From contig NZ_JAAIMM010000014.1 in assembly GCF_013300725.1 (NCBI RefSeq), positions 31,691 through 95,690 on the forward strand: a DNA stretch of 64,000 nt. Direction: 5' to 3'. Each line of letters opens with the position of its first letter. The first letter of the stretch is position 1. Both the position numbers and the translations under genes were made by a program. Shown here in pieces: positions 44,873 through 54,083 of this stretch. Source of the stretch: Allocoprococcus comes (lineage in GTDB: Bacteria > Bacillota > Clostridia > Lachnospirales > Lachnospiraceae). The notes beneath the pieces were generated by a model. The model searched no databases. It worked only from the letters and a program-made list of their open reading frames with translations, and was not told where the DNA came from.

Positions 44873-45919
44873 TTACACTGCATCTCCACGCTCTGTCACC
44901 AGTTCGTATCCGACACTTGCCACTCGTCTTCCCATGCATCCACGGCATTCTGCCGCTTCTTCTCCGGTACAGATCTTGTTATCATACAGCTCATACTGCT
45001 TCCGGTTCTTTATCGGTGAAAGATTCGGCATCACAACATTGGCTCCTGCCTGCAGCCCTTTCTCTCTGCCAAGCGGATCCATCGTCCCAAGTGCTGTCGT
45101 TGCCGGAAGAAGTACCTTCGGCAGCAGGATCCGGATCACAGCGAGCAGAAACAGTGTCATCTCCACACTTCCTGCCGGTTCTTTTGCAAACTGCGTGTCG
45201 TGGTGTGGGATGAACGGTCCAATCCCCACCATCTCCGGCTGCAATTTTTTCAGAAATACCAGATCCTCTGCAAGATCCTCTGTCGTCTGATAAGGTGAAC
45301 CAACCATCATGCCAGCCCCCACCTGATAACCAAGCTTCTTCAGATCATACAGACAGTTTTTCCGGACTTCGAGACTCATTTTCTCCGGATGCAGCTTCCG
45401 GTAATGCTCTTCATTCGCCGTCTCATGACGAAGCAGGTAACGATCCGCTCCGGCTTCCCGGAACCTTTTATAACTTTCATAAGACTTCTCACCAATCGAC
45501 AGCGTCAGCGCACATTCCGGATATGCTTCCTTGATTTTTTTAATAATCTCTACCATCCGGTCATCTGTATAATAAGCATCTTCCCCGCCCTGAAGGACAA
45601 ACGTCCGGAATCCAAGCTCATAGCCATTCTCACAACATGCCATGATCTCTTCTTCTGTCAGACGGTAGCGCTTTGCATTCGCATTACTTTTGCGGATTCC
45701 ACAGTAATAACAGTCATTCTTACAATAGTTGGTATATTCGATCAGTCCTCTGGTAAATACCTTTTTCCCGTAATAAATCTCCCGAATACGGACTGCTTCT
45801 TCTTTCAGTCTCCGGACTGCCTCCGGATCTTCTGCACATTTTATCAATTCGACAAATTCCGGTTTCGTAAAATCCGGATTCTCGATAAATCTTTCGTAAA
45901 CTGGTTTCATTCTTTCCAT
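44873..45919 (-). CDS. hydE: [FeFe]-hydrogenase maturase HydE (radical SAM)
   Basis: 348 residues. The radical SAM cluster motif is in 'YTNYCKNDCYYCGIR' (C-x3-C-x2-C) near residue 65. 'FRTFVLQGGEDAYYTDD' and 'GAGMMVGSPYQTTEDLAEDL' are HydE/BioB-family signatures, with 'LLRHETANEEHYRKLHPEKMS' specific to HydE-type enzymes. HydE helps build the dithiomethylamine-containing 2Fe unit of the H-cluster. hydF, hydG and the hydrogenase are not adjacent; they may lie elsewhere in the genome. Confidence 0.93.
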   Translation of the reverse strand: MERMKPVYERFIENPDFTKPEFVELIKCAEDPEAVRRLKEEAVRIREIYYGKKVFTRGLIEYTNYCKNDCYYCGIRKSNANAKRYRLTEEEIMACCENGYELGFRTFVLQGGEDAYYTDDRMVEIIKKIKEAYPECALTLSIGEKSYESYKRFREAGADRYLLRHETANEEHYRKLHPEKMSLEVRKNCLYDLKKLGYQVGAGMMVGSPYQTTEDLAEDLVFLKKLQPEMVGIGPFIPHHDTQFAKEPAGSVEMTLFLLAVIRILLPKVLLPATTALGTMDPLGREKGLQAGANVVMPNLSPIKNRKQYELYDNKICTGEEAAECRGCMGRRVASVGYELVTERGDAV

Positions 45920-46194
45920 TCTCCCTGCCTGGTTTTCTGTGCCTTTTCTGAATTTTTCTAACTTTATGCAATCTGTTTATCTCTGTGCTCAATTATCCAT
46001 ACACAACTTGCATAAAGTTAAAATCAGACATTTCGTCATACAAGTATCAGCGATACTATGCTCAGTCTATAACATCATAAAATTTATTCTATCACACTTC
46101 ATCAGCCGCGGCAATCACTCCATCAATGTCTACGATTTGGTACTACATTTTCCTGCAAATCGCAACAAATACTTTTTCAGAAATCAGTAAATTT

Positions 46195-47031
46195 TTATCT
46201 TTTTACAAACTGGATATCCAAATCCACATTTCCGTCAATCCCAGGCACGCTTCCTGTACTGGAATACTGCCACATACTGAACCTATACGGCGTCTGCGGA
46301 AGTTCTTCGTAATCTGCATACCAGACCGGATAATCTGACAGCTTCTCCAGATCCAGTTCATACGCTTCCCACAGCATATTGCTGTAAATCATGGCATCAT
46401 ATCCTGCTTCTTCTATTGCTTTACAAAATACCTTCGCATTTTGGGTAAATTGTTCTCCCGTTACACCATCCGTCCGTGCTTCGTCCTCCAGAATATGCTC
46501 CGGATCATACACAACCGGCATCTGAAGCTCCTGCCCTTTCAAATGTTCCAGAACAAAATCAGCCTCTTCTTCATTTACCGCCTGCGAGAAAAAATAAACA
46601 CCAACATCCATTCCAGCTTTTCGGGCATTTTTCAGATTCTGTTCAAACTTCTCGTCTGCATTTAACGTACCTTCTTCGCCATAGCCACGATATCCGATTC
46701 GTAGAATTGCAAATTCATAGCCTGCTGCTTTCACCTGCTCCCAGTCAATATCTCCCTGAAAAACAGATACATCCACACCCAGCCTCGAAGTGTATTTGTC
46801 ATCTTCATAGCTAATTTTATTTTCAGTTTTTGCAAAAAGTGCATTATCATACGGATTTTTGGCAACTGCTTCATTGATTTCCACCGTATAACACTCGCCG
46901 TGTGCATCTACAAAATCAAGCGTATTTTTCACATTTTTTGCATCCGCAGAAGTTTCTGCAGCTTTTTTTCCAGAACATCCTGTAAGCAAAGCTACTAACA
47001 TTCCGAAAATAATCCATCTTACTTTTTTCAT
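46195..47031 (-). CDS. GH25 lysozyme-like lipoprotein
   Basis: 278 residues. A lipoprotein signal with lipobox LLTGC is at residues 16-20, so it is anchored outside the membrane. After a linker, 'RLGVDVSVFQGDIDWEQVKAAGYEFAILRIGYRGYG' starts the GH25 (lysozyme/N-acetylmuramidase) barrel; the catalytic acid region is 'PVVYDPEHI' (D-x-E). 'YPVWYADYEELPQTPYRFSMWQYSSTGSVPGIDGNVDLD' is the typical C terminus. It likely cuts peptidoglycan for wall turnover. Confidence 0.92.
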   Translation of the reverse strand: MKKVRWIIFGMLVALLTGCSGKKAAETSADAKNVKNTLDFVDAHGECYTVEINEAVAKNPYDNALFAKTENKISYEDDKYTSRLGVDVSVFQGDIDWEQVKAAGYEFAILRIGYRGYGEEGTLNADEKFEQNLKNARKAGMDVGVYFFSQAVNEEEADFVLEHLKGQELQMPVVYDPEHILEDEARTDGVTGEQFTQNAKVFCKAIEEAGYDAMIYSNMLWEAYELDLEKLSDYPVWYADYEELPQTPYRFSMWQYSSTGSVPGIDGNVDLDIQFVKR

Positions 47032-47127
47032 CTATTTTCCATTTTTCTTCGTTATATTTTCCACAGATTCTAAAATGTAAACTGTGTATTGCTCCACAAA
47101 AATATCGCCTGGTAAAACTACATCCTT

Positions 47128-48714
47128 TTATTTCACATACTGTTCAATCAAGCATTGATGTTCCTTACTTTCCTTATCGTAATTAATTCCCACCAGCAAA
47201 ATATTCCCCGTATAATTCAATACAGATTCCGGATACTTTTTATCTTTAATTTGTCCTAACGCAGTTTGCGCATTCTTATTCCACTTCAATTCAACCACAA
47301 GTGCCGGGTAATCATCCCTGTATTCTGGTTTAGAAATATAAATGAAATCAGCAAATCCCCGTCCCGTTGGCAATTCCCGAATCGGTTTAAAATAATACTG
47401 CATCGAATTCAAATATGCAATTGCCAGAACACTGCTCAGAGAATTTTCGTCGTTATACTGTAGCATAGAACAATAATCACTGTGGATTTTTTCAATCTGC
47501 GCTGCTACCGCATCCCCATCCATATCTAATGTAGCATCTAATAATGTTTCGGATGTCTGTTGAAAATCAAGGAATTCATTCCACTTTTTCCTACGTGTGG
47601 CGCGAATCAGCTCTTGTCTTATCTCTTCATTCGGCACAAATGCCGCTTCCGTTTTACTAAGATATGCCAGATACCCTAAATGGATCAAATAAGTCAGAAC
47701 ATCATCTTTGTTCACAATACTGACAATATCATTTTGAAAAGATCCAACATCCACTTTTACAGCTGCTCCTGACACCATTTCAATAATCGCAGTCTTTAAA
47801 CCGTCAAAATTCATATTGATCAACGGAACGATTCCATCATATGAAGCTGTTCCAGACCAGTAACTCTGAAATTCCCCTTCCATCATCAGATTTACAACCG
47901 CATTCGGATTATAGACATGATATTGACCAAGCTGATATCCATCATACCATCTTTTTACTTCTTCAAAATCTCGATCATAATTCTCGCACAAAGCTTTCAC
48001 TTCATCTTCAGTAAATCCAATATAAGAAGAAAGTGGTCCTGCACTAAGCATAGAATATAATTTAAAATTATTTAATGCAGATTGTGATATCTCTTTTTTA
48101 ACAGGCAAAATACCCGTCAGGAATGCAAGTTGAATGTACTTTGTTGGTTCCGTTCCTTTAAATAACCCTCTTAAAAAGTTAATATACTCTTCCTGAACCT
48201 TTTTATCCGCAGCCGCATCGCGGATCAGTACATCCCATTCGTCTATAATAATAATGAATTTATTTCCCGTTTTATTGTTAATTACAGCCAGCGCTTCTGA
48301 CAAAGAATTTATCTTTTCCGGCAATTCATTTGAATAATATGTCCGTAATTCCGCAAGCGTTTTTCCCGTAATATACGAAACAATTTTTTCCGCGCCGCCT
48401 GCCGGCTCCATACACCATTGAATGTCCAAATGAATTACATCGTATTGATTCAAATGTGTTCTAAAATCCAAGTACTTACTAATTTCAAATCCGGAAAACA
48501 TTTTTTCCGAATCACATCCCCTGCTGTAATAGGCTGTAAGCATATTTGCCGTGACAGATTTTCCAAATCGGCGTGGACGGCTATTGCAAATATATCCCTG
48601 CAATGTATTCATTACTTTGTTGGTATATTCCAACAAACCTGTTTTATCAACATATATTTCTGAATTCAACGCAACCTGAAACGCCGAATTATCTGGATTT
48701 ACGAAAATCCCCAT
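47128..48714 (-). CDS. AAA-ATPase-like protein with C-terminal PD-(D/E)XK nuclease-like domain
   Basis: 528 residues from the ATG at 48714, with AGGAAG about 9 bases upstream. The N-terminal 'FQVALNSEIYVDKTGLLEY' and P-loop 'RPRRFGKSVTANMLTAYY' match the AAA-ATPase-like family PF09820; the Walker B is 'FIIIIDEWDVLI'. The C-terminal DUF1703/PD-(D/E)XK domain has 'GFADFIYISKPEYRDDYPALVVELKWNKNAQTALGQI' with catalytic-type D, E and K. These proteins occur in many copies in Bacteroidetes and Firmicutes genomes; their role (defence, or mobile-element linked) is unsettled. Confidence 0.9.
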   Translation of the reverse strand: MGIFVNPDNSAFQVALNSEIYVDKTGLLEYTNKVMNTLQGYICNSRPRRFGKSVTANMLTAYYSRGCDSEKMFSGFEISKYLDFRTHLNQYDVIHLDIQWCMEPAGGAEKIVSYITGKTLAELRTYYSNELPEKINSLSEALAVINNKTGNKFIIIIDEWDVLIRDAAADKKVQEEYINFLRGLFKGTEPTKYIQLAFLTGILPVKKEISQSALNNFKLYSMLSAGPLSSYIGFTEDEVKALCENYDRDFEEVKRWYDGYQLGQYHVYNPNAVVNLMMEGEFQSYWSGTASYDGIVPLINMNFDGLKTAIIEMVSGAAVKVDVGSFQNDIVSIVNKDDVLTYLIHLGYLAYLSKTEAAFVPNEEIRQELIRATRRKKWNEFLDFQQTSETLLDATLDMDGDAVAAQIEKIHSDYCSMLQYNDENSLSSVLAIAYLNSMQYYFKPIRELPTGRGFADFIYISKPEYRDDYPALVVELKWNKNAQTALGQIKDKKYPESVLNYTGNILLVGINYDKESKEHQCLIEQYVK

Positions 48715-48874
48715 CTGTATCCACTTCCTTTCTGCCTCTATACAGATTATATTATCATCTGCCATCTAAAATGGCAAACCTCCATCATTGCCCGTATCCT
48801 GTCATATTCTAATTACAATATATGATACTTCTGCTTTCACTTGCAGATTTTACAAAACTTTTTCCTTATAATCC

Positions 48875-49537
48875 CTATAGTTGTTCTTCAAACTCTTCAC
48901 AGCGCATAATCTCCTTCACCGCATCCGTCAATGCATAAAACAAATACGCATCTTTCACTCTTGCTTCCGGATGCGAAAATGAGATGACAACAGATTTGCC
49001 ATCTCTGAAATACCAGATTCCCCTTGAAGTCATTTTCCATTCAACCTCTCTGTCCTTATAACATGCATCCATAAAAACATACTCCGTGCCACAGCAAATA
49101 ATAAAGTCTGCTTTATACAAATCAATCTGCTTCTTGATAATGTCATGATGATCAACTGCTGCCCTGTAAATTTCACCATTATTTGAAGTACGTCCACCAG
49201 AAGTTTTCTTCAAATTGACCGCTGCTATTTTCTTCAACTCCCGCAAGCGTCTTTGTTCATTGTCTGTCTCCATCTCAGACCACAAAAATTCTTTTTCCCA
49301 GGACAGAATTCCTTCCGTCCAGCGTGCAATATTATCCCAAGTCTGTGATCTTCCACCCTCATAAACAAAATCTCGCAGATCCCAGCTTTTTCCACCATTT
49401 ACTTCTTTCAGGATATATACGATCTTATATCTGGCATTTAAAAATTCCTGCTCGCAAATCACTCCATCGGCTACAATACTGGTATCTTTTTCTCTTAATT
49501 TTTGAAATAAAAGCTCCTCTCGTTCTTTAATCGACAT
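48875..49537 (-). CDS. Unknown protein, possibly uracil-DNA-glycosylase-like fold
   Basis: 220 residues. 'YKIVYILKEVNGGKSWDLRDFV' and 'TWDNIARWTEGIL' with 'AAVNLKKTSGG' in the middle, 'ADFIICCGTE', and a late 'VISFSHPEARVKD' recall the layout of the UDG superfamily (active-site strand, N-x-x-K, and a final H-P loop). This is a weak visual match. It is a single gene on the minus strand between two accessory genes with no clear partner. Confidence 0.5.
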   Translation of the reverse strand: MSIKEREELLFQKLREKDTSIVADGVICEQEFLNARYKIVYILKEVNGGKSWDLRDFVYEGGRSQTWDNIARWTEGILSWEKEFLWSEMETDNEQRRLRELKKIAAVNLKKTSGGRTSNNGEIYRAAVDHHDIIKKQIDLYKADFIICCGTEYVFMDACYKDREVEWKMTSRGIWYFRDGKSVVISFSHPEARVKDAYLFYALTDAVKEIMRCEEFEEQL

Positions 49538-49580
49538 AGCTTTTTCCTTCTCTTTGTGAACTAATTATATCTGTATTTAT

Positions 49581-50324
49581 CTAACAAATTTCATCCGGTT
49601 CAAACTGCTCCGGATACACACTGCTTCCTTCATATCCGCAGACTCCCATCCTTGGAGAATTCGTAACCGGAAGTAGCCACACCTCTTCACTGTCAATTTC
49701 TTCATCAAATTCGCCCTCTTCAAGCTTGTCTGCGCACTCGTCACACCAAAATGGTTCTTCACCATAAATATCCACGGCATTTATCCAGGATGCTCTGTGT
49801 TCCCCGCAAATCGAACACTGAAATTCCGGTGGATTGTTTCTGGATAATATCACCACTTTTTTACTCTGCTTTGGTGCATTATAATAATTCAATACTTTGA
49901 TCGCAAGTTCCGTAGTAGATCCAAAATCATACTCATATCCAAACAACATATCCGATTCAAGTATTTCTTTTAATTTGTGTTCCGTGCTTTCTGCCGGCTC
50001 ATCCCAGCAAAAATCATCATCTGGTTCCTTTTCATAGCTTACGCCATTAATCTCAAACGCGCTTAAATGTCCACAGCATTCTACCCAGATATCACGGATA
50101 AACTGATCCAGATCATCCAATGTTGCATTCTCTTTGATCTGTATAATAAGCCAGTAATCTTTATTGTACGCTCCATATAACAGCAGTTCAAAATATTTTT
50201 CGGTTTCTGTTGTCTTTTCATATAAATCAATTCTTCTCTTACACGTTTGCAAATGTTTTACCATGCCTGTTCTGGTGTATTCTTTACTGCAATATTTACA
50301 ATAGCCTCTCGTACTTTTTCTCAT
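49581..50324 (-). CDS. pRiA4b ORF-3-like / IS1096 passenger TnpR-family protein
   Basis: 247 residues. The N terminus has a C-x2-C...H-x4-C zinc-finger-like element ('YCKYCSKEYTRTGMVKHLQTC', about residues 8-28). The central part 'YWLIIQIKENATLDDLDQFIRDIWVECCGHLSAF' and 'FGYEYDFGSTTELAIKVL' match the plasmid pRiA4b ORF-3 family; a second zinc-binding pair set is at 'CSICGEH...CDECADKL'. The family is common near mobile elements but its role is unknown. Confidence 0.8.
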   Translation of the reverse strand: MRKSTRGYCKYCSKEYTRTGMVKHLQTCKRRIDLYEKTTETEKYFELLLYGAYNKDYWLIIQIKENATLDDLDQFIRDIWVECCGHLSAFEINGVSYEKEPDDDFCWDEPAESTEHKLKEILESDMLFGYEYDFGSTTELAIKVLNYYNAPKQSKKVVILSRNNPPEFQCSICGEHRASWINAVDIYGEEPFWCDECADKLEEGEFDEEIDSEEVWLLPVTNSPRMGVCGYEGSSVYPEQFEPDEIC

Positions 50325-50699
50325 TTGACGTTCTCCTTCACAACTTTATAATCTGATCCATCCAATCTTCCTTCTTGGTCGGCATCTACGGCGTTTTATA
50401 CGGTAGAAAAGCAAGTATCATCGCCGTCCGGCAGGCATACTTTTTCATTTAGTGCCTCCAAGCCTTCCACCATAGTTATACTTAGATTGTACCAAGACGC
50501 TAGCGCGTCGGCTAGCCCTAAATACGTAAAACCACTACTTTTTTCTTAAAATTTTCTTTTTTACTAATCCCATTTTCTCATTTTCCAAGCAGAATATCCA
50601 TCCCAACAATATTTAAGTAGTTGACACACCGAAGATTATAGCCGAAAATTATGTATATCAGATACTTAAAAATAACTGATAAGCAGAAAGGACTACTCT
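50325..50699. other. 375-bp intergenic region with a small palindrome and a possible promoter
   Basis: GACGC-TAGC-GCGTC and the overlapping GCTAGC...GCTAGC pair lie near 50499-50515. On the plus strand TTGACA (50621-50626) is a good -35 for the next gene; the -10 at 17 bp is only GAAAAT. A 15-codon minus-strand frame near 50336-50383 (MPTKKEDWMDQ) might be the stub of a gene. Nothing else seen. Confidence 0.4.
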
Positions 50700-52364
50700 A
50701 TGAGGGAATACGTATATTTATTTGAACTCGATTCAGTAAGAAAAACAGATGAAGAAATAATAGCCGGACAAAAAGCTTTATATAATGAAATTGTCAACAA
50801 CGGAAATATTGTCGTGCTAACCTATAATCAATTAGTGGATTCCAGAGGATTTTTTAGTTTATTAAAAGATTCCGAATACCAGAAATATTTTATCAGACTT
50901 TTTGAAAATGGCGCAATCCGCATATCCCAGTATGGTGATATACGAAGTTTATCCCAGTATTTAATCAACTCTGTTGAATCAGAAAAACAATTTATCTATT
51001 CTGCACTGCCTGTAAAATCTTCTCAAAGAAGACTTTTGTCCTTAATCAAACGAAGTTTATTATATTCAGATCTTTCTGAAATATTTGAGTATTCTACAGG
51101 TACAAATCGCTCCGAACATGAGCTGATCAAACTATTTGAAGAGCTTGTATACGATGAAACCATAAGCCCGGAAAACTCAGAAGAAACTCAGAAAAAAAAG
51201 AAAATTTTAAAACAAAGTTCTTTATTCGATGAAAAAACTGTCAACCATTCAAAAGAGTCTGTCGTACAGGAAATGCGTAATATATTGCAAAAATTATATT
51301 GGCTGCTCTCAACCGTACTACGTTTGAGCGCATTACACGATATTTATATTCCTCCGAAAGCTCCCGAAGAATATAAAAAACTAAAAATGCAAAATATTAT
51401 TACATTTGTAACTGAATTTGAAAATCCGCAAGATCCATTATGGGATAAAGCAATCCATATTATAAAGAATCTCTCATGTTATCAAAATGGTAATAATGAC
51501 CGATCTGTTTATTTACATAAAATAAAGCAAAAATTCAAAGAAGATGCATCCAAATGCAAAACTCCATATCAATATGCAGAGGCAATTATCAATATCTGCT
51601 ATAATTACGCCTGCGAGCTAAGTATATGTAATGTTACAAAGCATTATGATGTAAATGAATTGTCCGAGAATTTCAGCGGTGAAAAAATAACTTTTCGTTC
51701 TGACTTTTTTAATCGTTTAAACCAGGACTGGCATGATGGAAATCTTGCTGATGAAAAATATTTATTAGATGAAACAATGTATTTTAAAGAATTTGAACAG
51801 CTGAAAGCTTTACCCAGGTTCAAAATAGCGGCTCGCTACACAGGATACGTGTCATATAAAACAACAGCGGAAAATGAAAGCATTATTTATCGATATGAAT
51901 ACAATTTCAACAAGAAAGTTCAACACCATAAAAAAGAAATTCATGCCTCAATAAGAAAACACCTGTTACTTGCAATCATATGTCTGTTTCTGGCTTTTGC
52001 CATTGATCGTTGCTTAGATCTGTTTCAGGATCAGCTTCAGATATATATGACAGCATTTTCTACCACAAAGAAACTGGCTCTACTGCCATGCATAAAATGG
52101 ATCCATATTCCTGCCGGTCTAAAATCAGTCGCCGGTCAGGCACTGGAATGGTTGTTTCTTTTGATCGTCAGTGAAGCGGTCACCTCTGGGCTTGCCCATG
52201 TGTTTCCAGTACTATCTTCTCTGTCAGATGCACTTGGAGATATAGGCAAACTAATCAAAGATGCTATCGATATTTCTTTTGCAAACCAGCTATTTACAAC
52301 AATAACTGCATGGCAGACATTGCGGCCGGTGAAAAAAGAAATAAATCGGTTCCTATTTCATTAG
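50700..52364 (+). CDS. Unknown protein with C-terminal membrane segments, coupled to a Nudix hydrolase
   Basis: 554 residues; not recognised. AAGGA lies 7 bases before the ATG. The N terminus 'MREYVYLFELDSVRKTDEEI' opens a soluble, helix-rich region of about 410 residues without a visible catalytic motif. Two or three hydrophobic segments follow at about 421-442 and 470-505, so the C-terminal part is probably membrane embedded. The region is clearly AT-richer than the housekeeping block. The next gene starts inside its last 55 bp, so the two products are coupled. Confidence 0.75.
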   Translation: MREYVYLFELDSVRKTDEEIIAGQKALYNEIVNNGNIVVLTYNQLVDSRGFFSLLKDSEYQKYFIRLFENGAIRISQYGDIRSLSQYLINSVESEKQFIYSALPVKSSQRRLLSLIKRSLLYSDLSEIFEYSTGTNRSEHELIKLFEELVYDETISPENSEETQKKKKILKQSSLFDEKTVNHSKESVVQEMRNILQKLYWLLSTVLRLSALHDIYIPPKAPEEYKKLKMQNIITFVTEFENPQDPLWDKAIHIIKNLSCYQNGNNDRSVYLHKIKQKFKEDASKCKTPYQYAEAIINICYNYACELSICNVTKHYDVNELSENFSGEKITFRSDFFNRLNQDWHDGNLADEKYLLDETMYFKEFEQLKALPRFKIAARYTGYVSYKTTAENESIIYRYEYNFNKKVQHHKKEIHASIRKHLLLAIICLFLAFAIDRCLDLFQDQLQIYMTAFSTTKKLALLPCIKWIHIPAGLKSVAGQALEWLFLLIVSEAVTSGLAHVFPVLSSLSDALGDIGKLIKDAIDISFANQLFTTITAWQTLRPVKKEINRFLFH

Positions 52365-53047
52365 TCCTTTCACCTGAACTAAAAAAATACATCAAATACC
52401 AAAAGAATGGGGCTCATGAAGATTTATTTAAAAATTCTTCGATATATCCGATTGCAGATGTGAATGATGAATCAATAACAAAATATCTGATGCAGTTAGA
52501 AGAATTATATGGCTATAAATTCGGAGTCGTATATCAGAGTAATTTCAATACACTGATTGTAGATCCTATAAAAAACAGTAATTCTGAGACTCCGAAAAAG
52601 TTCTTCCCTTACGAACGAATTGTTTCACCAAACGGAAAAAACGGGGTTGTTATGATACCGAAATACAAAAATAACTTCTTATTGCTAAATCAGTATCGAC
52701 ACGCACCAAGAAAAATGCAGTATAGTTTTCCAAGAGGATTTTCAGAAGATAATTTAACTTCATCTGAAAATGCGGCAAGAGAGCTAAAAGAAGAAATAGG
52801 CGCAACCATCGTCAATGAGCCAATTCTGCTCGGAAACGTAATTTCTGACAGCGGACTTACAGGCAACAGGGTTGATGTATATTTGGTAGAAATCGAATCT
52901 TTTCAACAGAACCAGCAAATTCACGAAGGAATTAAACAGATTATAGAAATTCCTGTCAATAAAATGGATGATTGGATTCGTCAGGGGAAAATTGATGATG
53001 GATTTTCTTTGAGCGCATATGCATTATATCAATCACATATAAACTAA
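52310..53047 (+). CDS. Nudix hydrolase
   Basis: 245 residues. A Nudix box is visible near residues 142-164: 'GFSEDNLTSSENAARELKEE' followed by I-G, including the R-E-L-x-E-E-x-G core that binds metal. It is followed by 'SDSGLTGNRVDVYLVEIES', a pattern seen in ADP-ribose/ADP-sugar pyrophosphatases. The N-terminal 110 residues form an extra domain. The ATG at 52310 lies inside the end of the upstream membrane-protein gene, with no better start downstream. The likely substrate is a nucleoside diphosphate derivative; which one is open. Confidence 0.85.
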   Translation: MADIAAGEKRNKSVPISLVLSPELKKYIKYQKNGAHEDLFKNSSIYPIADVNDESITKYLMQLEELYGYKFGVVYQSNFNTLIVDPIKNSNSETPKKFFPYERIVSPNGKNGVVMIPKYKNNFLLLNQYRHAPRKMQYSFPRGFSEDNLTSSENAARELKEEIGATIVNEPILLGNVISDSGLTGNRVDVYLVEIESFQQNQQIHEGIKQIIEIPVNKMDDWIRQGKIDDGFSLSAYALYQSHIN

Positions 53048-53080
53048 AGTATTTAACTCTAAATATCATCTATAAAAAAT

Positions 53081-53150
53081 TGCCTCAATTCATGTTGGGT
53101 ACATTGTAGCAGACGAACTGCTATTTTGCACTCTGCCATGTTTTGAGGCA
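53081..53150. terminator. Inverted repeat after the Nudix gene
   Basis: TGCCTCAA (53081-53088) and TTGAGGCA (53143-53150), with inner CATG/CATG, form a 12-bp stem with a 42-base loop. The T-run (ATTTTTTA) follows it only on the minus strand, so on the plus strand it is at best a weak end signal. It occupies part of the 377-bp gap to the Uma2 gene. Confidence 0.4.
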
Positions 53151-53280
53151 CTTACATACTATCTTCCATATCAGCCATCCAACAAACATTCCAACTGTAT
53201 TTGTTACCACATTTTCAATACGTAGTTTTTGTCGCTTTTGACTATGTACACAGCATTGATTAAATGTTATACTTATATTA

Positions 53281-53379
53281 TATAACAAAATCAAAACGGT
53301 TGCAGCAATAGCCGGCGAATCAGCTAACGGCTATATTAAAGAAGCTATTAAGCAAAGAATTCTTCGCGAATCTGAGTAG
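53281..53379 (+). pseudogene. Remnant of a ribbon-helix-helix antitoxin-type gene
   Basis: The frame reads KTVAAIAGESANGYIKEAIK and ends shortly after at the TAG at 53377-53379. 'ANGYIKEAIKQR' is typical of the C-terminal helices of Arc/MetJ-type antitoxins. An in-frame stop lies a few codons upstream and no start is available, so only the tail of the gene is left, 45 bp before the Uma2 gene. Confidence 0.5.
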
Positions 53380-53424
53380 CCATATTCTTTACATTTTATA
53401 CGTTCAAGAAAGGAGTATTCTTCT

Positions 53425-53967
53425 ATGCCATTACCAAAAGAGCAGATTTATACAACCGACGATATTTACAAGCTTCCAGAAGGAACCAGAGCCGAACTGA
53501 TTGACGGTCATATTTATTACATGGCACCGCCGAGCAGACTACATCAGGAAATTACCGGAACGTTATACCGTAAGATTGCAGACTATATTGATTCAAAGAA
53601 GGGATCCTGTAAAATTTATATTGCTCCATTTGCTGTTTTTCTAAATGAGAATGATAAAAACTATGTTGAGCCGGATATCAGCATAATTTGTGATAAAAAC
53701 AAACTTACAGATAATGGGTGCACAGGTGCACCGGATTGGATTATGGAGATTGTATCCCCTGGCAGCAGACGCATGGACTATTCTATAAAACTATTCAAAT
53801 ATCGATCTGCTGGTGTCCGAGAATACTGGATTGTGGATCCAATAAAGAACCGGATCACTGTCTGGAACTTTGAAACAGATGATAACAACGAATTTACTTT
53901 TTCCGATCAGGTAAAAGCTGGTCTTTATTCTGATTTAGTTATTGACTTCTCTCAAATTCAACTTTAA
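53425..53967 (+). CDS. Uma2 family (DUF820) restriction-nuclease-fold protein
   Basis: 180 residues. 'LPEGTRAELIDGHIYYMAPPSRLHQEI' is the standard start, 'NYVEPDISIICD' holds the catalytic P-D, and 'PDWIMEIVSPGSRRMDYSIKLFKYRSAGVREYWIVDP' holds the E...K of a PD-(D/E)XK site. AAGGAG lies about 9 bases before the ATG. Uma2 proteins have a nuclease fold; cellular role is not established. Confidence 0.92.
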   Translation: MPLPKEQIYTTDDIYKLPEGTRAELIDGHIYYMAPPSRLHQEITGTLYRKIADYIDSKKGSCKIYIAPFAVFLNENDKNYVEPDISIICDKNKLTDNGCTGAPDWIMEIVSPGSRRMDYSIKLFKYRSAGVREYWIVDPIKNRITVWNFETDDNNEFTFSDQVKAGLYSDLVIDFSQIQL

Positions 53968-54083
53968 TCCTTAAATAGCACCTGGAAATCAACAATACTT
54001 TGTGACTGATTTCCGAGTGCTATTTTTTTCTTTGTGGTTCAATGATAATATCCGTGAATCCCTCGCTGGCTTCCATGTTTGAC

